The notes beneath the pieces are model-generated. The model made no database searches and was not told where the DNA came from. It saw nothing but the letters and a program-made list of their open reading frames with translations. From assembly GCA_963920765.1 (NCBI GenBank), contig OY987246.1, positions 1,304,501-1,368,500 on the forward strand: a stretch of 64,000 nt of DNA. The letters run 5' to 3'. How positions within the stretch are numbered: position 1 is the first letter of the stretch; the number at the start of each line of letters is the position of its first letter. Positions 46,736 to 59,045 of this stretch are shown here, one piece after another. The DNA comes from Ulota crispa. Lineage: Eukaryota; Streptophyta; Bryopsida; Orthotrichales; Orthotrichaceae. The position numbers and the translations under genes are program-made.

Positions 46736-48219
46736 CTCCCTCTATCCCATTATAAAGCTCCAAAAAACTTCTCCATGAGGGATTAACTATATTTTTAGTC
46801 ATTGTGCTAGTGACAAATGCATTCTAGAATCAATATACCACCTACCAAATATTTGCAAAATTTCAAGTTTTTATGTTGCCATTTAGACACCCAAATTCCA
46901 TGCAAAAAGTACCATATTTGTGCATAGTTTGTGAAGGCTGCCGGCTCCTCATTATTTTAGTATTTTTACTAATGACACATGCATTCTAGAATCAATATAC
47001 CATCTACCAAATGTGTGAAAAATCTCCAGCTTTGATGTTGCCGTTTGGGCACCCAAATTCCGTGCAAAAAGTACCATATTTGTACATGTTGCAAGCTCCT
47101 CATTATTGATGATTTAAAGATTATTAGCAACGACGGTACCTTATATGGGCAAGGCTAAGCTTGTTAGGAGAAGAATGCTCTTTAACCCCTAAATCCCTGG
47201 GGCCTTTATTTTGTCAAAAGACACCCAAAACTGCCATTTCTATTGCAAAGAGTAAAAAAGTTTGAAAATTAGTCCTTTTGTATATCCAACCTTAAGATCT
47301 TGTACTAGACTTGTATAAGAATGTGCACACAAAATCCATAAACTTTGACCGCACAGATTGCAAGACATTTGCAATTGAATTGTAAAAAACAAGTTTTTTT
47401 GCACCTTGCATGATTAGATTATTTGACTTTGAACTTTTTTAACTTAGAATATTTTGCATTGTTGAGTTTTGAGGTTTATTTTTTTATGGTAGAAAATTGA
47501 GGGGAGAATCTTTAAAAAAAACCAAAACAAATAATACTTAATTTTCATTCTTGAAAAAATCATTAGGTGGATGAAAGTTTGAGATTGAACAAAAACTTAA
47601 ATTGTTAATAACCCTGCAATGGAATTGAAACGCAATAATCCCAATGGTGAGATTGTTCTAGAAAGCAAACTTCACTGTTTTCAACATTTAAAAAAATAAT
47701 AATGTTAAACTTGCATTCAAAAATGAAGTTTATAAGTTATTTTTCAAGAAGTTGCTTGAATTGCCCAAAAAACAAGATTGTCCATAACTTTCTCATAACT
47801 AGTCCAAATGGAATGAATCAAAGCCTCAAATGTAGACAAATTATAACCTATGAGAAGAAAGAATTTAAAAAAAAAAATCAAATTTTTGTAATTTATTTTT
47901 TGCTACCCGACCTCCATATTTTTTTGCTTATGTAGGCATAACTTTTGGTTTGGGCATGGATTGGAATAAAATTTAGATTCCCCAAAAGCCAATGTGTTTT
48001 CCTATCTTCAAAAAAAGTTTCAAAAGATCAAGACAAAAATTGAGGCTGTAGGTACCTACCCAAAATCTCATTTGTCCCCCGAGGGGACACTCAGGGATTT
48101 AGGGGTTAATTGCTTAACTTGCTCCCATGAGATCATTGGACATGAAATTAGCAAAACGGAGCTTTTTAGTTGGACAAGAACTATGCCTAATTTGGAGCTT
48201 TACATTGGGACAGAGGGAG
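46736..48219. mobile_element. Stowaway-like element with internal tandem duplication
   Basis: The ends CTCCCTCTATCCCATTATAA and (reverse) CTCCCTCTGTCCCAATGT are flanked by TA on both sides (46734-46735, 48220-48221), fitting Tc1/mariner Stowaway MITEs. Two diverged tandem units of about 170 bp lie at 46793-47110 (shared ATGCATTCTAGAATCAATAT). It is interrupted by 47186-48105; without that it is about 560 bp. Confidence 0.75.
47186..48105 (+). mobile_element. TTAA-type MITE, subfamily A copy 1 (920 bp)
   Basis: The ends CCCCTAAATCCCTGGGGCC and (reverse) CCCCTAAATCCCTGAGTGTC are flanked by TTAA (47182-47185, 48106-48109). It is highly similar throughout to 57945-58866. It sits inside a Stowaway-like element. 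Confidence 0.82.
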
Positions 48220-48582
48220 TACCTAGCAAGTTGCACTATTGAGGATACAACTCATATATGTGACCATTCCCTCTAAAACGGATAGAGAGAAATTGGAAGA
48301 ACCTGGGCATTTGAAGGGTTGCAGGAGATGCTCTCAAGCCAATGTATGTTATATGTGTTCCTTCCTTGACGTTCCCACAAGTTCCCAAAGGATCTTTTTG
48401 TTAACTTCTGTCGTCTCCACCTTCCAGGTGTATTCTGACATATCTTTTTACTTAATGACAGAGATATTAACGTTTCAGTGTTTCTTAAAAAGTATTTTGG
48501 TAATAATTTTGTTAATTTATATCTAGACTTGGAAATACTTGAAATGACCTTCATCTGGTATTCATGGGCCGGGATTAGTTAA

Positions 48583-49513
48583 TCCCTAAAGGACCGTTGT
48601 CACTTCGGGGATCGTTTGGGTTTTGGTCATGTACTTATGAGTAAACTACTTTATGTAATTTTTTGAAATTTTTATGGGAGATGGAGAATTCAAATATCTA
48701 CGTGGGCATCTAATTTTTTCTTCATTCCAACATTTATTGAAGAAGTTGTGCATGCTTTTCTGAAATTTTGGGGAGGCTGCCCATCTGGGCAGCCCAAAAA
48801 CTTCTTTAAAATTTATATATTTTTAAAATAAAATTTTTAAATTGGTTCTTTAGATTTTTTCATGCATGAGAAGCTTTGAATCATTCAATTTCAATCAATG
48901 ATATGAAAGTTATAAGGAGTGTTTGTTTGCGGGCAGTTACGGATTCTCTACTCTAAAATAAACTTTGAAGTCCTTTATTTTACTCAATTTTCATTATTTT
49001 GGAAAAAAAATTAAACTAAAGCAAGTAGATTGTTTATTACAACATTATCACCGGTGGGATTTGCATTTTTCATTTCAATAATTAAATTCTTAACAATTTA
49101 GTGATTTGACCCATTCTCTACTTCTTTTTACTTATTGATTTTTCCCACGTGCTGTATAGTTCCAGTTAATTTGAAACTTCTCCCACACATACCTAACTTG
49201 GTCTTCTACATGCAAAAGAGAAACCTCAACTTTGCGTAGAGCAATTTTTTTGATACAGGAGTGGCCAACGGCATTTATAATTTTTAAGCAGTATAAAAAT
49301 AAAAATAAATCTTCGCTTCATTTGTAAAAATCTCAGTCCTTGTCATTTGGAATAAGCTCAATTTTTTTTCCCAAGTACCTCATGTTGTCTAGAGCAAGAT
49401 CCTATGGTTGGATTTCAAAAAAATAAAAAAAATAAAAAATCATTCCTCTCATTCCCCCAAAAGTGGCAGTTTTCAATCTTTTTCACTGAAAAAATGGCTC
49501 GGTCCTTTGGGGG
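48583..49513 (-). mobile_element. TTAA-type MITE (931 bp), inverted relative of 38440-39351
   Basis: Starts TCCCTAAAGGACCG after TTAA (48579-48582) and ends GGTCCTTTGGGGG. The 5' part is subfamily C sequence (CTACGTGGGCATCTAA) and the 3' part matches the 5' half of 38440-39351 reversed. It abuts the next element without a TTAA. Confidence 0.7.
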
Positions 49514-49874
49514 CCCCTAAATGTTGAGGAAGATGAAAAACGTCCTCCGGCTCTGAAAAAAGACTCTATGATTAAGAAAAAAGTAGTTTTTCATCTAATT
49601 TTTTTTCAGAAGTGACCATAAACACATGGTCCATCATGGAAGACAAAAAATTACCTCTTGAGATGCATTTTTTTTTTTTTGTAACTCAAATTGTGATAAG
49701 ATTCAGAAACATGGTGTTAGTTCCCAAGCTGCCCTTCTTGTAATTTTCATGAGGGCATCATGCATTGTTAACTTTTCTTAACTTTTTGAAGCAATACTAC
49801 TAATGCCCATGTGCTAAGCACTGTAGAATGCTACAGGCAAGACAAACCACAGTGATCCATCTGTCCTTTAAGGG
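49514..49874. mobile_element. TTAA-type MITE (361 bp)
   Basis: Starts CCCCTAAATGTTGAGG directly after the previous element, ends GTCCTTTAAGGG, followed by TTAA (49875-49878). The interior is unlike the other subfamilies. Confidence 0.55.
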
Positions 49875-50115
49875 TTAAGGGCCGATTCACAACTTGGAGT
49901 CTTGGGTCTTCAAAAAGTAAACAAAAAATTATAGCCCATGTGGCTTATAGATCAGCCATAACACTCTTGTTAATGGGAGTATAATGAGAGTATACGGTAG
50001 TGTGGCCTTTTTCTCTCACATCTAAAGTCCTCAAGGTCATAACGACAAGCCTTGAAATTTTTGAAAAGAAATAGAACAAAGAAAGAAATTGGGTGAAGTC
50101 ATAGCAATTTTTTTT

Positions 50116-50441
50116 GGAAATTGCTAACGCCACACCTTGTGAGCATGTGAGCATGTAACTTGAGAATTCCATGCTATTTTTTTTATAGTGGTCCATCACT
50201 CATTCAATCATGGCATTACAATCTCCTTGAAAGAAAAATACAAAATTTCTTGAGCTTTTATTGCACCATTACTATTTTATTTAGTTATTTTTACTTTTAC
50301 GTAATTTACAAGTCTTGTACTTTTAATTTCAAACTCAAACAACTCCAATTTCTTTGAGTAGCATTAAATTCTCATATTTCATGCTCAAAGCACACCTTGA
50401 GGTGTGGCATTAGCAATTTTGGGTGTTGCTTTAGCAATTCC
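50116..50441. mobile_element. MITE with AATTGCTAA inverted ends, 326 bp
   Basis: The left end GGAAATTGCTAACGCCACAC and the right end pair through GGTGTGGCATTAGCAATT and TTTAGCAATTCC. Inverted similarity extends about 60 bases (GAGCATG...TGAGAATT). T-rich flanks hide any duplication. Confidence 0.5.
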
Positions 50442-53089
50442 CTTTCTTCTTGGTTATCCAAAGACACATGATTTTTGAGTATCACTAGTCTATGTAGTCC
50501 TTTGTAAACAAATTTCAAACCTTATTTTTTTAGCAATTAAACCAATCTTTGGATTCAAAGTGGTTTTAAAGCCTTTGACAATTGCAAGTGTAAACATCTC
50601 GTCAAGGATCGGTTTCTCATAACAAACGGCATAGTATGTCAAAAATTAAGTGTATCGATTACGCACAAATCTTAGGTTCGTTGGACGTATAGTGCAAAAG
50701 TTGCAACAAATCATTTAATCGTCGTGAGGGTTGGTGATAGAAAACAAAATAACGTTTTTCCACAAACATCCTAAGTGATTTTTTCACCGTAAAGTGTTAT
50801 TCTAATGAGCTCTTGGATTGTGAAGATTTTGGATGACGCAAGAAGGTGTGACACCAAGTCTTAGGGGTGGTTCACATATGTCCCAAGGCCTACTAAATTT
50901 GAGAATTTGATTGGTGTATGTCCAAAAGTTTGAATTCGTTTCTTTGCAATTTTCTAACAGTTTTGGAAGTTTTGGCGCTAGAGAAGGTGGGGTTTCAGTT
51001 AAGGCTTGAGTTAGCCTTTGTGCTAGACCTAACTTCCACTCTAACTTCAATCAATATTTTGCATAAAATATTCATGACTTTCTTTAATACTCCTTTTTAT
51101 CCTTAATTATTCAATGAAGTTCAGATCTCACATTGAGGTGAGACTTGCAAAGATAATTATTTGGTCATGTACCAAAAATGCTCTATCTTCCATAAACTTT
51201 ATACGAAACATTTGGTTGGGAACAAATTAGACAGAATGACGTGTTTTACAAACTTAGGATATTTACATAACAAATCCCGGATCATCATTCAATAACAACA
51301 TAGAACATGGTTTGTTATCTTTCGCCACGTCTACAAACCTCGAAATGACAACGGAGAGGTGGGTGTATACCATACCATCAAAGTTATGCCAAAATCAATA
51401 CTCAAGGAGCTCTTGCAACTTTGCACAAAACGGTAAATTTCAAAGCCTTCCACCATCAATAAAGCCCTACAAAGGATAAAAAAACAGTAAAAAAAAATAG
51501 TGAAAAATCAGAAGACTATTCATTGAATCCCTTCATGAATTAAGACATAGAAACAGCCTTTACAGTTGTCTGCAAGTACATAAAAATAATGTGAATACAT
51601 GAATATCATGGGGTTCAACATATTTTCGAAGCCACGTTATAAATGGAAAAGATTCCAAATTATTGTGGGTCTTTATGACCATGGTTTTTTTCATCCTTGA
51701 GTTTTCTAATAAAGAGGCCGCGTTTGGTGTGACAAGTGGTCAGAGGGGGGGAGGGGCGTCCAGACTGTCCAGTTTAGGAATTAGCTAACTGGGGCCGGAT
51801 TATTATAATTCTAAAACAAACTACACTGTTGTAAGGGGCCCCTAAGATGCTCCTTAGATAAATTAAAAATCTATATATCAAATTTAGTTATTCGGAGATA
51901 TGAGTTCCAGACAGCGGAGTATTGTTGCCACCAGCCGTGTGCTAACTGTGGCTAAACTTATGGTTAATTAATTTTTTATAAAACACTAATAGTAGCAAAA
52001 TAGTGAATATCTGAGTGCTAAGTTTGAAGTTTTTGCACATCTAGCAGTCACAAACATGGCAACATGAAAACTGATTATTTTGTTTTAATTTAATTTAATT
52101 TATTGCTACAAAAATTGTAAACACGACGTTGTTATATTTGATTTTTTAACGCATTTAGTAGAACAGTCAGCCACTTGAGCTAATTGTATCAATGGGAGTC
52201 ACTAGTTCTCACTCGGATCAGCATTTGAAAAACATCTGTGATCCGTAATATCTCCTATCACCAAAATACCTATCACTCAAGGTGAGGAGGCTTTGCACTG
52301 ACAAAAGGTAGAGGTATGTTGAATTTGGGGAAGTTCAAATAAAGATCCATGATACTCAAAAAGTAGGTTATAGTGTGCTACAATTTGAGGATAACGCCTC
52401 TTTAAACCTAGTTGCATATTGAAAAGTTTGATATGATTTGTGTTGATGCAATTCAAGAAAGAGTTCAATCATATCATATACTTGGCATGGTTTGGTAAAA
52501 ATCCTATATTCATATTTAGTATTAAAAATGGTAGGGTTAGCAACAACCAAATCCTTGTTTGCTTTATAGTTCTTTGGGAGTTCTCTAATTAAAAATTGTT
52601 ACAAAATAGAATATCGTTGGTAGTAGCTAACATTATTATAGAAATGGAGAGTTGACTGCAGTCATGAAACCATAAAATAAATGTGGTTGGATGCACAAGG
52701 TTCTATTTCAAATTGCATGGAATCAAAATGACAAATGCACTTCTTGCGTGATTTTTCAAAATAAAACTTTGAGTTGACTTTTGTAATGAGTTCTTTCCCT
52801 TGCTTTAGGAAACTTTTCATTATTTCAAACACTCATTCTTACCCAAAAAGCCATTTGTAAATACCTCAAATTGAATCAAACATAGAAAGTCTTAGTTACA
52901 AATTGCCTTTACTTCACGTATAAAGAAGGTTATTTTGATCTAGAGCCTTGATGCAAATGGTAGAAATTGTACAGAGTTTCGTTAATGACTTTTCCTTAAC
53001 AAATGAAGTAGTTTACACCTATGAGGACCTTTGTTGAAATTGTTATTCATTTTTCAATTGAGAATTAATAAAAGGAGGATAAACTTTTA
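50442..53089. other. Intergenic stretch, no gene recognised
   Basis: AT-rich DNA with one GC-richer patch at about 51716-51800 (GGCCGCGTTTGGTGTGAC), which resembles a MITE end, though no partner end was found. ORFs of 60-80 codons are unassigned. Confidence 0.45.
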
Positions 53090-53448
53090 AGCGAAAGTTG
53101 TTAGTTTGTGTCAAATTGAACATTTATCTCACTTATTGGAAATGAATGATTCAAAGCCTCTTATGTATATGTAAACTCAAAGAACCAATTTCAAATTTTT
53201 ATTTTTTTAATGTAAAATTTAAAAAAGTTTTTGGGCTGCCCAAACTGCGCAAACTCCCCAAATTTTCAAAAATTCATTTTTTACTTCTTTAAAAAATGTT
53301 GGAATGATGAAAAAATTAGGTGCCCACGTAGATACTTGAATTCCCCATCTTCCATAAAAGTTTCAAAAAATCACACAAAGTAGTTTAGCCATAGGTACAT
53401 GCCCAAAATCCCATTTGTCCCCCAAATGGACAGTTAATCCTTTAGGGG
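53090..53448 (-). mobile_element. TTAA-type MITE fragment (C-related 3' part)
   Basis: The right end GGACAGTTAATCCTTTAGGGG is followed by TTAA (53449-53452), and the preceding 350 bases match the right half of subfamily C. I could not find its left end. Confidence 0.55.
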
Positions 53449-53893
53449 TTAATAATAACCATTTTTTTGCAAACAAAAATAAAATCATATGCAAATATCT
53501 AGTAATTTGTTATTTGACTTGGCATGCTGTAGAGTGAGTATTGAAAAGGAGAATTATACTACATATGTTAGCTATGCTCAATGCTTGAAGTAATTGAAAT
53601 AGGATTAGATTTTGAGGCATGTCTTAAGGTAAAGATTGTTTTAAGAATTTGAGAAAAAATCTTAGTTAAAATCAAATATATTCATTATACTAATGCATAT
53701 AAACAATGATAAGAGGAAAACATGATTATGTCATAATGAAGGCTTAATGGAGTGTACACCCACATGAGATAGAAACTAGCTTCAAGGCATAAATCATCCT
53801 TTAAACAATTTAATGAGTTGTTTCTACTACCAATTACACTGATAGTGTAAAAATGACAATACTCACAAAGAATGAAGAGTGAAATCTAGTTAA

Positions 53894-55630
53894 TCCTTTA
53901 ATCCATAAAGGACCACTTGTCCCTACGGGGGACAAATGGGATTTTGGGCATGTATTTATGGCTAAATTATTTTGCGTATTTTTTTGAAACTTTTATGGAA
54001 GATGGGGAATTCAAATATCTATGTGGTCATCTAATTTTTTCCTCATTCCAACATTTATTGAAGAAGTTAAAACTGAATTTATGAGAATTTTAGTTTGGCG
54101 GGCAGCCCAAAAATGTCTTTGCAATTTGATTTCTAAAAAAATAAAAATGTGATGTTAGTTCTTTAGACTTACGTATATGTGGAAAGCTTTAAATCATTCA
54201 ATTCAAATTAATGAGATGAAAGTTATGAGAAGTTTTAGTTTGAGGGTAGGTGTGAAAAATCTCAAAACTATGCCTGCACACAAACTAAAACTTCTCATAA
54301 CTTTCATCTCTTCAATTAAAATTGAATGATTTAAAGCTTCCCACATATACATAAGTCTAAAGAACTAACCTCAAATTTTTCTTTTTAAAAGATACATTTT
54401 AAAGAAGTTTTTGGGTTGCCCGCCGAACTAAAATTCTCATAAATTCATTTTTAACTTCTTCAATAAATGTTGGAATGAGGAAAAAATTAGATGACCACAT
54501 AGATCTTTGAATTCCCCATCTTCCATAAAAGTTTCAAAAAATTACACAAAGTAGTTTAGCCATAAGTACATGCCTGAAAGCCATTTGTCCTCGTAGGGAC
54601 AAGTGGTCCTTTAGGGGTTAAGGACCAGTGGATTTTTTTGGCGAAAAATCATCAGTTGGCAAAAAATCTAGCCAATAATACATCATCCCGCTATTTATAG
54701 ATCAATGGGCTGGCATTGTTGCGAATCTGGCAAAAACAGATTCGCCCTAAAAAATGCCATGTTAAGGACCACACCCATTTTAGGAAACCCACTAAAAACG
54801 AGGATGACAAATTTAGATGTGCAGTTGAATCAAATATGGACCCAAAACACCTTGTTTGTTTTCACATATCAGATTTTCAGCTAGATCTAATGTTGGAGGT
54901 GAAATATTTTAATGATTGAGTGAGCCATATGTGGAGAACCTCTAGTTTTTCATGCTTGTGTGGTTTTGGATGTTAACACTTCATGCAAGCTTTGATTGAA
55001 AAAAGCCTTACATTTCTAGAAAGCTAGGGTTCCCACCTTTCCAACAAGACTAATCTCACACAAAATAGATAAAAATAGCAATCACTAAGTGTAACTAAGT
55101 GGACAAAAAGGGTAAAAAATCCCACTTTCTTGGCTACCCTTAAAATGTTATACAAGAAACTTGATAACTATTATGGAAAATCCGATTGGTGAAAAAAATC
55201 AAGAATTGGCTTTAAATGTAGGATGTCAAATTTGAAAAATGGAATGACAACACCATTTCAATAGATCTTTAGACACTACAATTATATTGCTACCATATAG
55301 GAAAACAATACAAGGGTGTTTCTTAAGCAATTTGAAATCTTTTATGATAGTTCAATTGAAATTTGACATTCTTCTTGTATATTTGATGTATTGTGTTGTT
55401 GCTTTGATCCATCTTTGACAAAAAATGGATACGTATTTTTAGGCCATACCGTATAAACACCATTATTTGTCAACTCACATACCTAATTCCATTGTTTTTT
55501 TAGATGGACACAAAATTCTGGTGATCACAAGTGCTCTTCAAGACCAATTTCCAAATTGTTGAGCAATTTTGATATGTAGGCCAAAAACTACTACTGGCGA
55601 CCAAAATATGGTCGCGTGGTCCTTAAAGAG
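53894..55630. mobile_element. TTAA-flanked element interrupted inside its own terminal repeat
   Basis: The right end (reversed) is CTCTTTAAGGACCACGCG, followed by TTAA (55631-55634). The left end, TCCTTTAA at 53894-53901 preceded by TTAA (53890-53893), continues as GGACCAGTGG only after 54621. Removing 53902-54617 and one TTAA restores TCCTTTAAGGACCAGTGG. Confidence 0.7.
53902..54617. mobile_element. TTAA-type fold-back MITE, subfamily C copy 2 (716 bp)
   Basis: The ends TCCATAAAGGACCACTTG and (reverse) CCCCTAAAGGACCACTTG are flanked by TTAA (53898-53901, 54618-54621). The halves are inverted copies around a loop near 54260. It is similar to 32502-33220. Confidence 0.82.
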
Positions 55631-55634
55631 TTAA

Positions 55635-56659
55635 TATGGCATTAATTTCAACTTCTTTTCAAATTTCTGGGTGAAAAAGCAAACCATAATTTTGAACAAC
55701 AACTAGTTTGGCCTCTCAACCACACACAACAAACACGGTTTAGAGAAAGTTGAATTTGACACCTAAGATTTAGTCTTTCAATCACATGAAAGAATAGGAG
55801 TTTTAGCAATTTTGAATCTTGTTTAGGAATAGTTATAAGAAGTACTTAGACACTTTTGAAACCAATATGAAATAAGAATGATTTTTTTTAAATCCTTGCA
55901 TCAACGTTAAAACATAATTGTAAAAAATGAGTTGTATAATCCCAAATGTATGTGGATTGGTCTTAGACAAAATACACTAAATGATTCTTTTTGTTTAGTT
56001 TTATTTTAAAGATGTAAAGCATTAAGAAACCTTCAGTAGTATCTTGAAAAGAATGTACATTGTAACTTTTCAAAACTAGTCTAAAGATGTTCGAAGGCTC
56101 ATTTGTATGTGAACATGTGTAATGATGCTATTGATATTTTTGGGTCAATAGACATTTACAAAATTTGAGAAAATTTGAAATGTATAAATCAGTATGTGCT
56201 ATCTTGGATGGTAGTGTTTTCAAAAACGCTTGAACAACTTCAAGAATTCATGTATGTATTTGTAATATGTTGATATTTTTATCTGTTTTATCAAAAATTT
56301 GAAATTATCTGCTTTTCCTTCTGCAAATAACTCAAAATTTTTAAGACTTATAAGCAAAACCTCTAAATTCAAAAATCAAGGTGGATCGAACTATTGCAGA
56401 TGAAACAATAATTTTGGGCATACAAGGCAAAACAAAAGAACATACAAATTCCATCTACCTATTAGTATACGGAAGTGACACTCAAATTACAAAATCCAAA
56501 AATAGATCCAATCGTAACACATAATATCACGGACCAGATAATTAGGTAGAACACATTTTCCTTTACAGTGACTTCCATGTCAATAATTTTAATCTCCTTT
56601 CTCAAAAGATGATTAAAATACTATCAGGTCATAAGAGTAATATTTTACATCTTAACCCC
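55635..56659. other. Intergenic AT-rich stretch, nothing recognised
   Basis: No gene, notable ORF or repeat family seen. Confidence 0.5.
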
Positions 56660-56663
56660 TTAA

Positions 56664-57504
56664 CCCCTGAAGGACTTGATCCATTTGGAATGGTCAAACT
56701 TCATGTCTAAGCTCAAGTTTGTTATTTAAAGTTTGTTCAAACAACAATTTTATATTTCTGTTTCTTGAAACTATGAATGATATATCACTACAAGAAATTT
56801 CAATTTCTTTTATCAAAAATTGTGATTGTTGTCATTTTGAACATAAATGAGTTAAAATAGTAAAAAAAAACCAAATTACATAAATTTTTTTGAAGAGGTA
56901 CATGCAGCATTAAAGACCAGTGTGAAAAATCTCAATTGGTTATTTTACTTTTTACATCCAAAACAACCACAACAAAGAATTTAAAGTCAAATTTGACTAT
57001 CAAACCAAGTTTATCCGTATATTTATATAATTTATAAAATTTTGATAATTTTTGCTGGAAGAAACATTCATTTTCTATTTACATTAACTTTTTTGATAAA
57101 TTTGATGGAAATTTTGAATTATTGTGGTTTTTTAAAGCTAAATGTGGAAACAAAATCATTTCAATTAGAATCTATATTAAAAATATATATAATTTCTACC
57201 ATATATGAATGATATAATGAGAAACATATTTTTGTAGTTCAAATTTAAAAAGCATTTAAAGAGTAGAAAATATAAATGAAAAACACACCATGTTGTGTTA
57301 TTTGGATTCTAACACTTGGAACTTTCAATGAAAATAACTTTATCAATTTTGGATATTTTTCAAAAAAATTAAAAGGAATTGAAAGAAAACTTGTCAAGTT
57401 GCATTTTATTAGTTTGAGCCACATACCAAAAATTGATGTTTTGAAAGTTCCAATTAGGGCTGACCAAAGCGCATCCAAAAAGTGGATGCGCATACCTTTA
57501 AAGG
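56664..57504. mobile_element. Possible TTAA-type MITE (841 bp)
   Basis: Starts CCCCTGAAGGACTTG after TTAA (56660-56663) and ends CATACCTTTAAAGG before TTAA (57505-57508). The ends match each other only partly, so this is tentative. Confidence 0.4.
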
Positions 57505-57508
57505 TTAA

Positions 57509-59045
57509 CCCCGAAATGCCTAGGGCACCATTTTTTGTAACGTCATTATTTTGAAATTCAATAAAACCTAATTTAGTTGCTATTTTTAGTATTTGTTATT
57601 TTAGAACTATTCCTTTTGAAGTCAAGTTTTAGCATCAAAAACCTGATTTTGAGAATTATTGAATTTGAATTTTCAACTCAAGATTTTGTGCAAGGTGTCC
57701 ACAGCAAAATTGGCTTTTTTTGTGTTGAGAGCTCTTGAAAATGAGCCTCAAGTACAGTAGATCTTGGAGAAAATTTACATCAGAAATTAATTTTAAAAAA
57801 TTGTAAAAGAGATTTTGAGAAGCTGAAAATGGATTGGAGTTATCTATATTATGCCCTTTAACCTCATATTTTTTGATGACCAACATTTAAGATTTGACAC
57901 GTGAAAATAGGATTGAAAGACTTCAAGTCATTTTTGCAGTTCAACCCCTAAAGGACCATGGCCTTTATTTTGTCAAAAGACACTCAAAACTGCCACCTCT
58001 ATGGCAAAGAGTAAAAAAGTTTGAAAATCAGGTATTTTGCATATCTGGCTATAGGATCTTGTGCTAGACTATTACACAAACGTGTAATACAAAACTCAAG
58101 AACTTTGACATCACAGATTGGAAGATATTTGCATTTAAAAAGTAAAAAACAACTTCTTTTGTACCTTGCTTGACTAGATATTTTAACTTTGAACAATTTT
58201 AACCTAGAATTTTTGCACCTTCGTGTTTGAAATTATATTTTTGCATGGTGGCAAGTTGAGTTGGGAATCTTGGGAAAAAATTTCAAAAAAGAATACTTAA
58301 TTTTCATTCATTAAAAAAACATTAGGTAGAGGAAGGTATGAGATTGAACAAAAACTTAAATTGCTAATAACCCTGCAATGGAATTAAAACGCAATAATCC
58401 CAATGGTGAGATTGTTCTAGAAAGCAAATTTCACCCTGTCCAACAACTTTTTTTGAAAAAATGTTAAATCTGCATTCAAAAATGATGTTTATAAGTTATT
58501 TTTTCAAGAAGATGCTTGAGTTGCCCAAAAAACAAGATTGTCCATAACTTTCTCATAACTAGTTCAAATGGAATGAATCAAAGCTCCAGAAGTAGATAAA
58601 GTTCTAATCTATGAGAAAAAAAAAATTAAAATTTTTTTTCAAGTTTTTGTAAGAAATTTTTTGCTGCCCCTAGTCCCCAAATTTGTGCTTATTTGGGCAT
58701 AACTTTTGCTCCCTAATATCCGTTGGAATAAAAATGATATTCCCCAAAAGCTAATGTGTTTTTCTATTTTCAAAAAAAATTTAAAAAAATTAAGACAAAA
58801 ATAGAGGCCATCGGTACCTGCCCAAAATCCCATTTGTCCTCCGAAGGGACAATGGTCCTTTAGGGGTTAAATACCCTCATGATCACACATATGATATATC
58901 TTTCCATTCATAAGTGATATTGTCGTGTTTTCCTTTTCTACGTGATCTTAACATACCTATTTTTAATTTTTACAATTACGATTTGAGAGAAATTAATGTA
59001 GCTTAACAACGTGTTGGCTTTTCAAACAATTTTAAGCAAAGTCCT
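57509..59045 (-). mobile_element. TTAA-type MITE, subfamily D copy 3, interrupted
   Basis: A reverse-orientation relative of 28706-29340 and 41149-41776. Its first part (57509-57940) ends in CAGGATTGAAAGACTTCAAG-type sequence, and its second part resumes at 58871 with ACCCTCATGATC. The break coincides with the TTAA that is intact in both sibling copies. The right boundary is approximate. Confidence 0.65.
57945..58866 (+). mobile_element. TTAA-type MITE, subfamily A copy 2 (922 bp)
   Basis: The ends CCCCTAAAGGACCATGGCC and (reverse) CCCCTAAAGGACCATTGTC are flanked by TCAA (57941-57944) and TTAA (58867-58870). It matches 47186-48105 along its length and is inserted in a subfamily D element. 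Confidence 0.85.

Larger units (their letters stand above)
46277..48333. mobile_element. Outer element of a three-layer nest (GAGCATCTC ends)
   Basis: The ends GAGCATCTCTTGCCACCCG and (reverse) GAGCATCTCCTGCAACCC match the terminal type of the Harbinger-like MITEs. Flanking bases (TGA on the left, TCA on the right) extend the inverted repeat instead of showing a clean duplication. It contains the Stowaway-like element 46736-48219. Confidence 0.5.

Noticed and set aside
56787-57240. CACTA element starting CACTACAAGAAATTTC
   Set aside because: No convincing partner end or 3-bp duplication; the nearest candidate (TTTTTGTAGTTC) is too poor.
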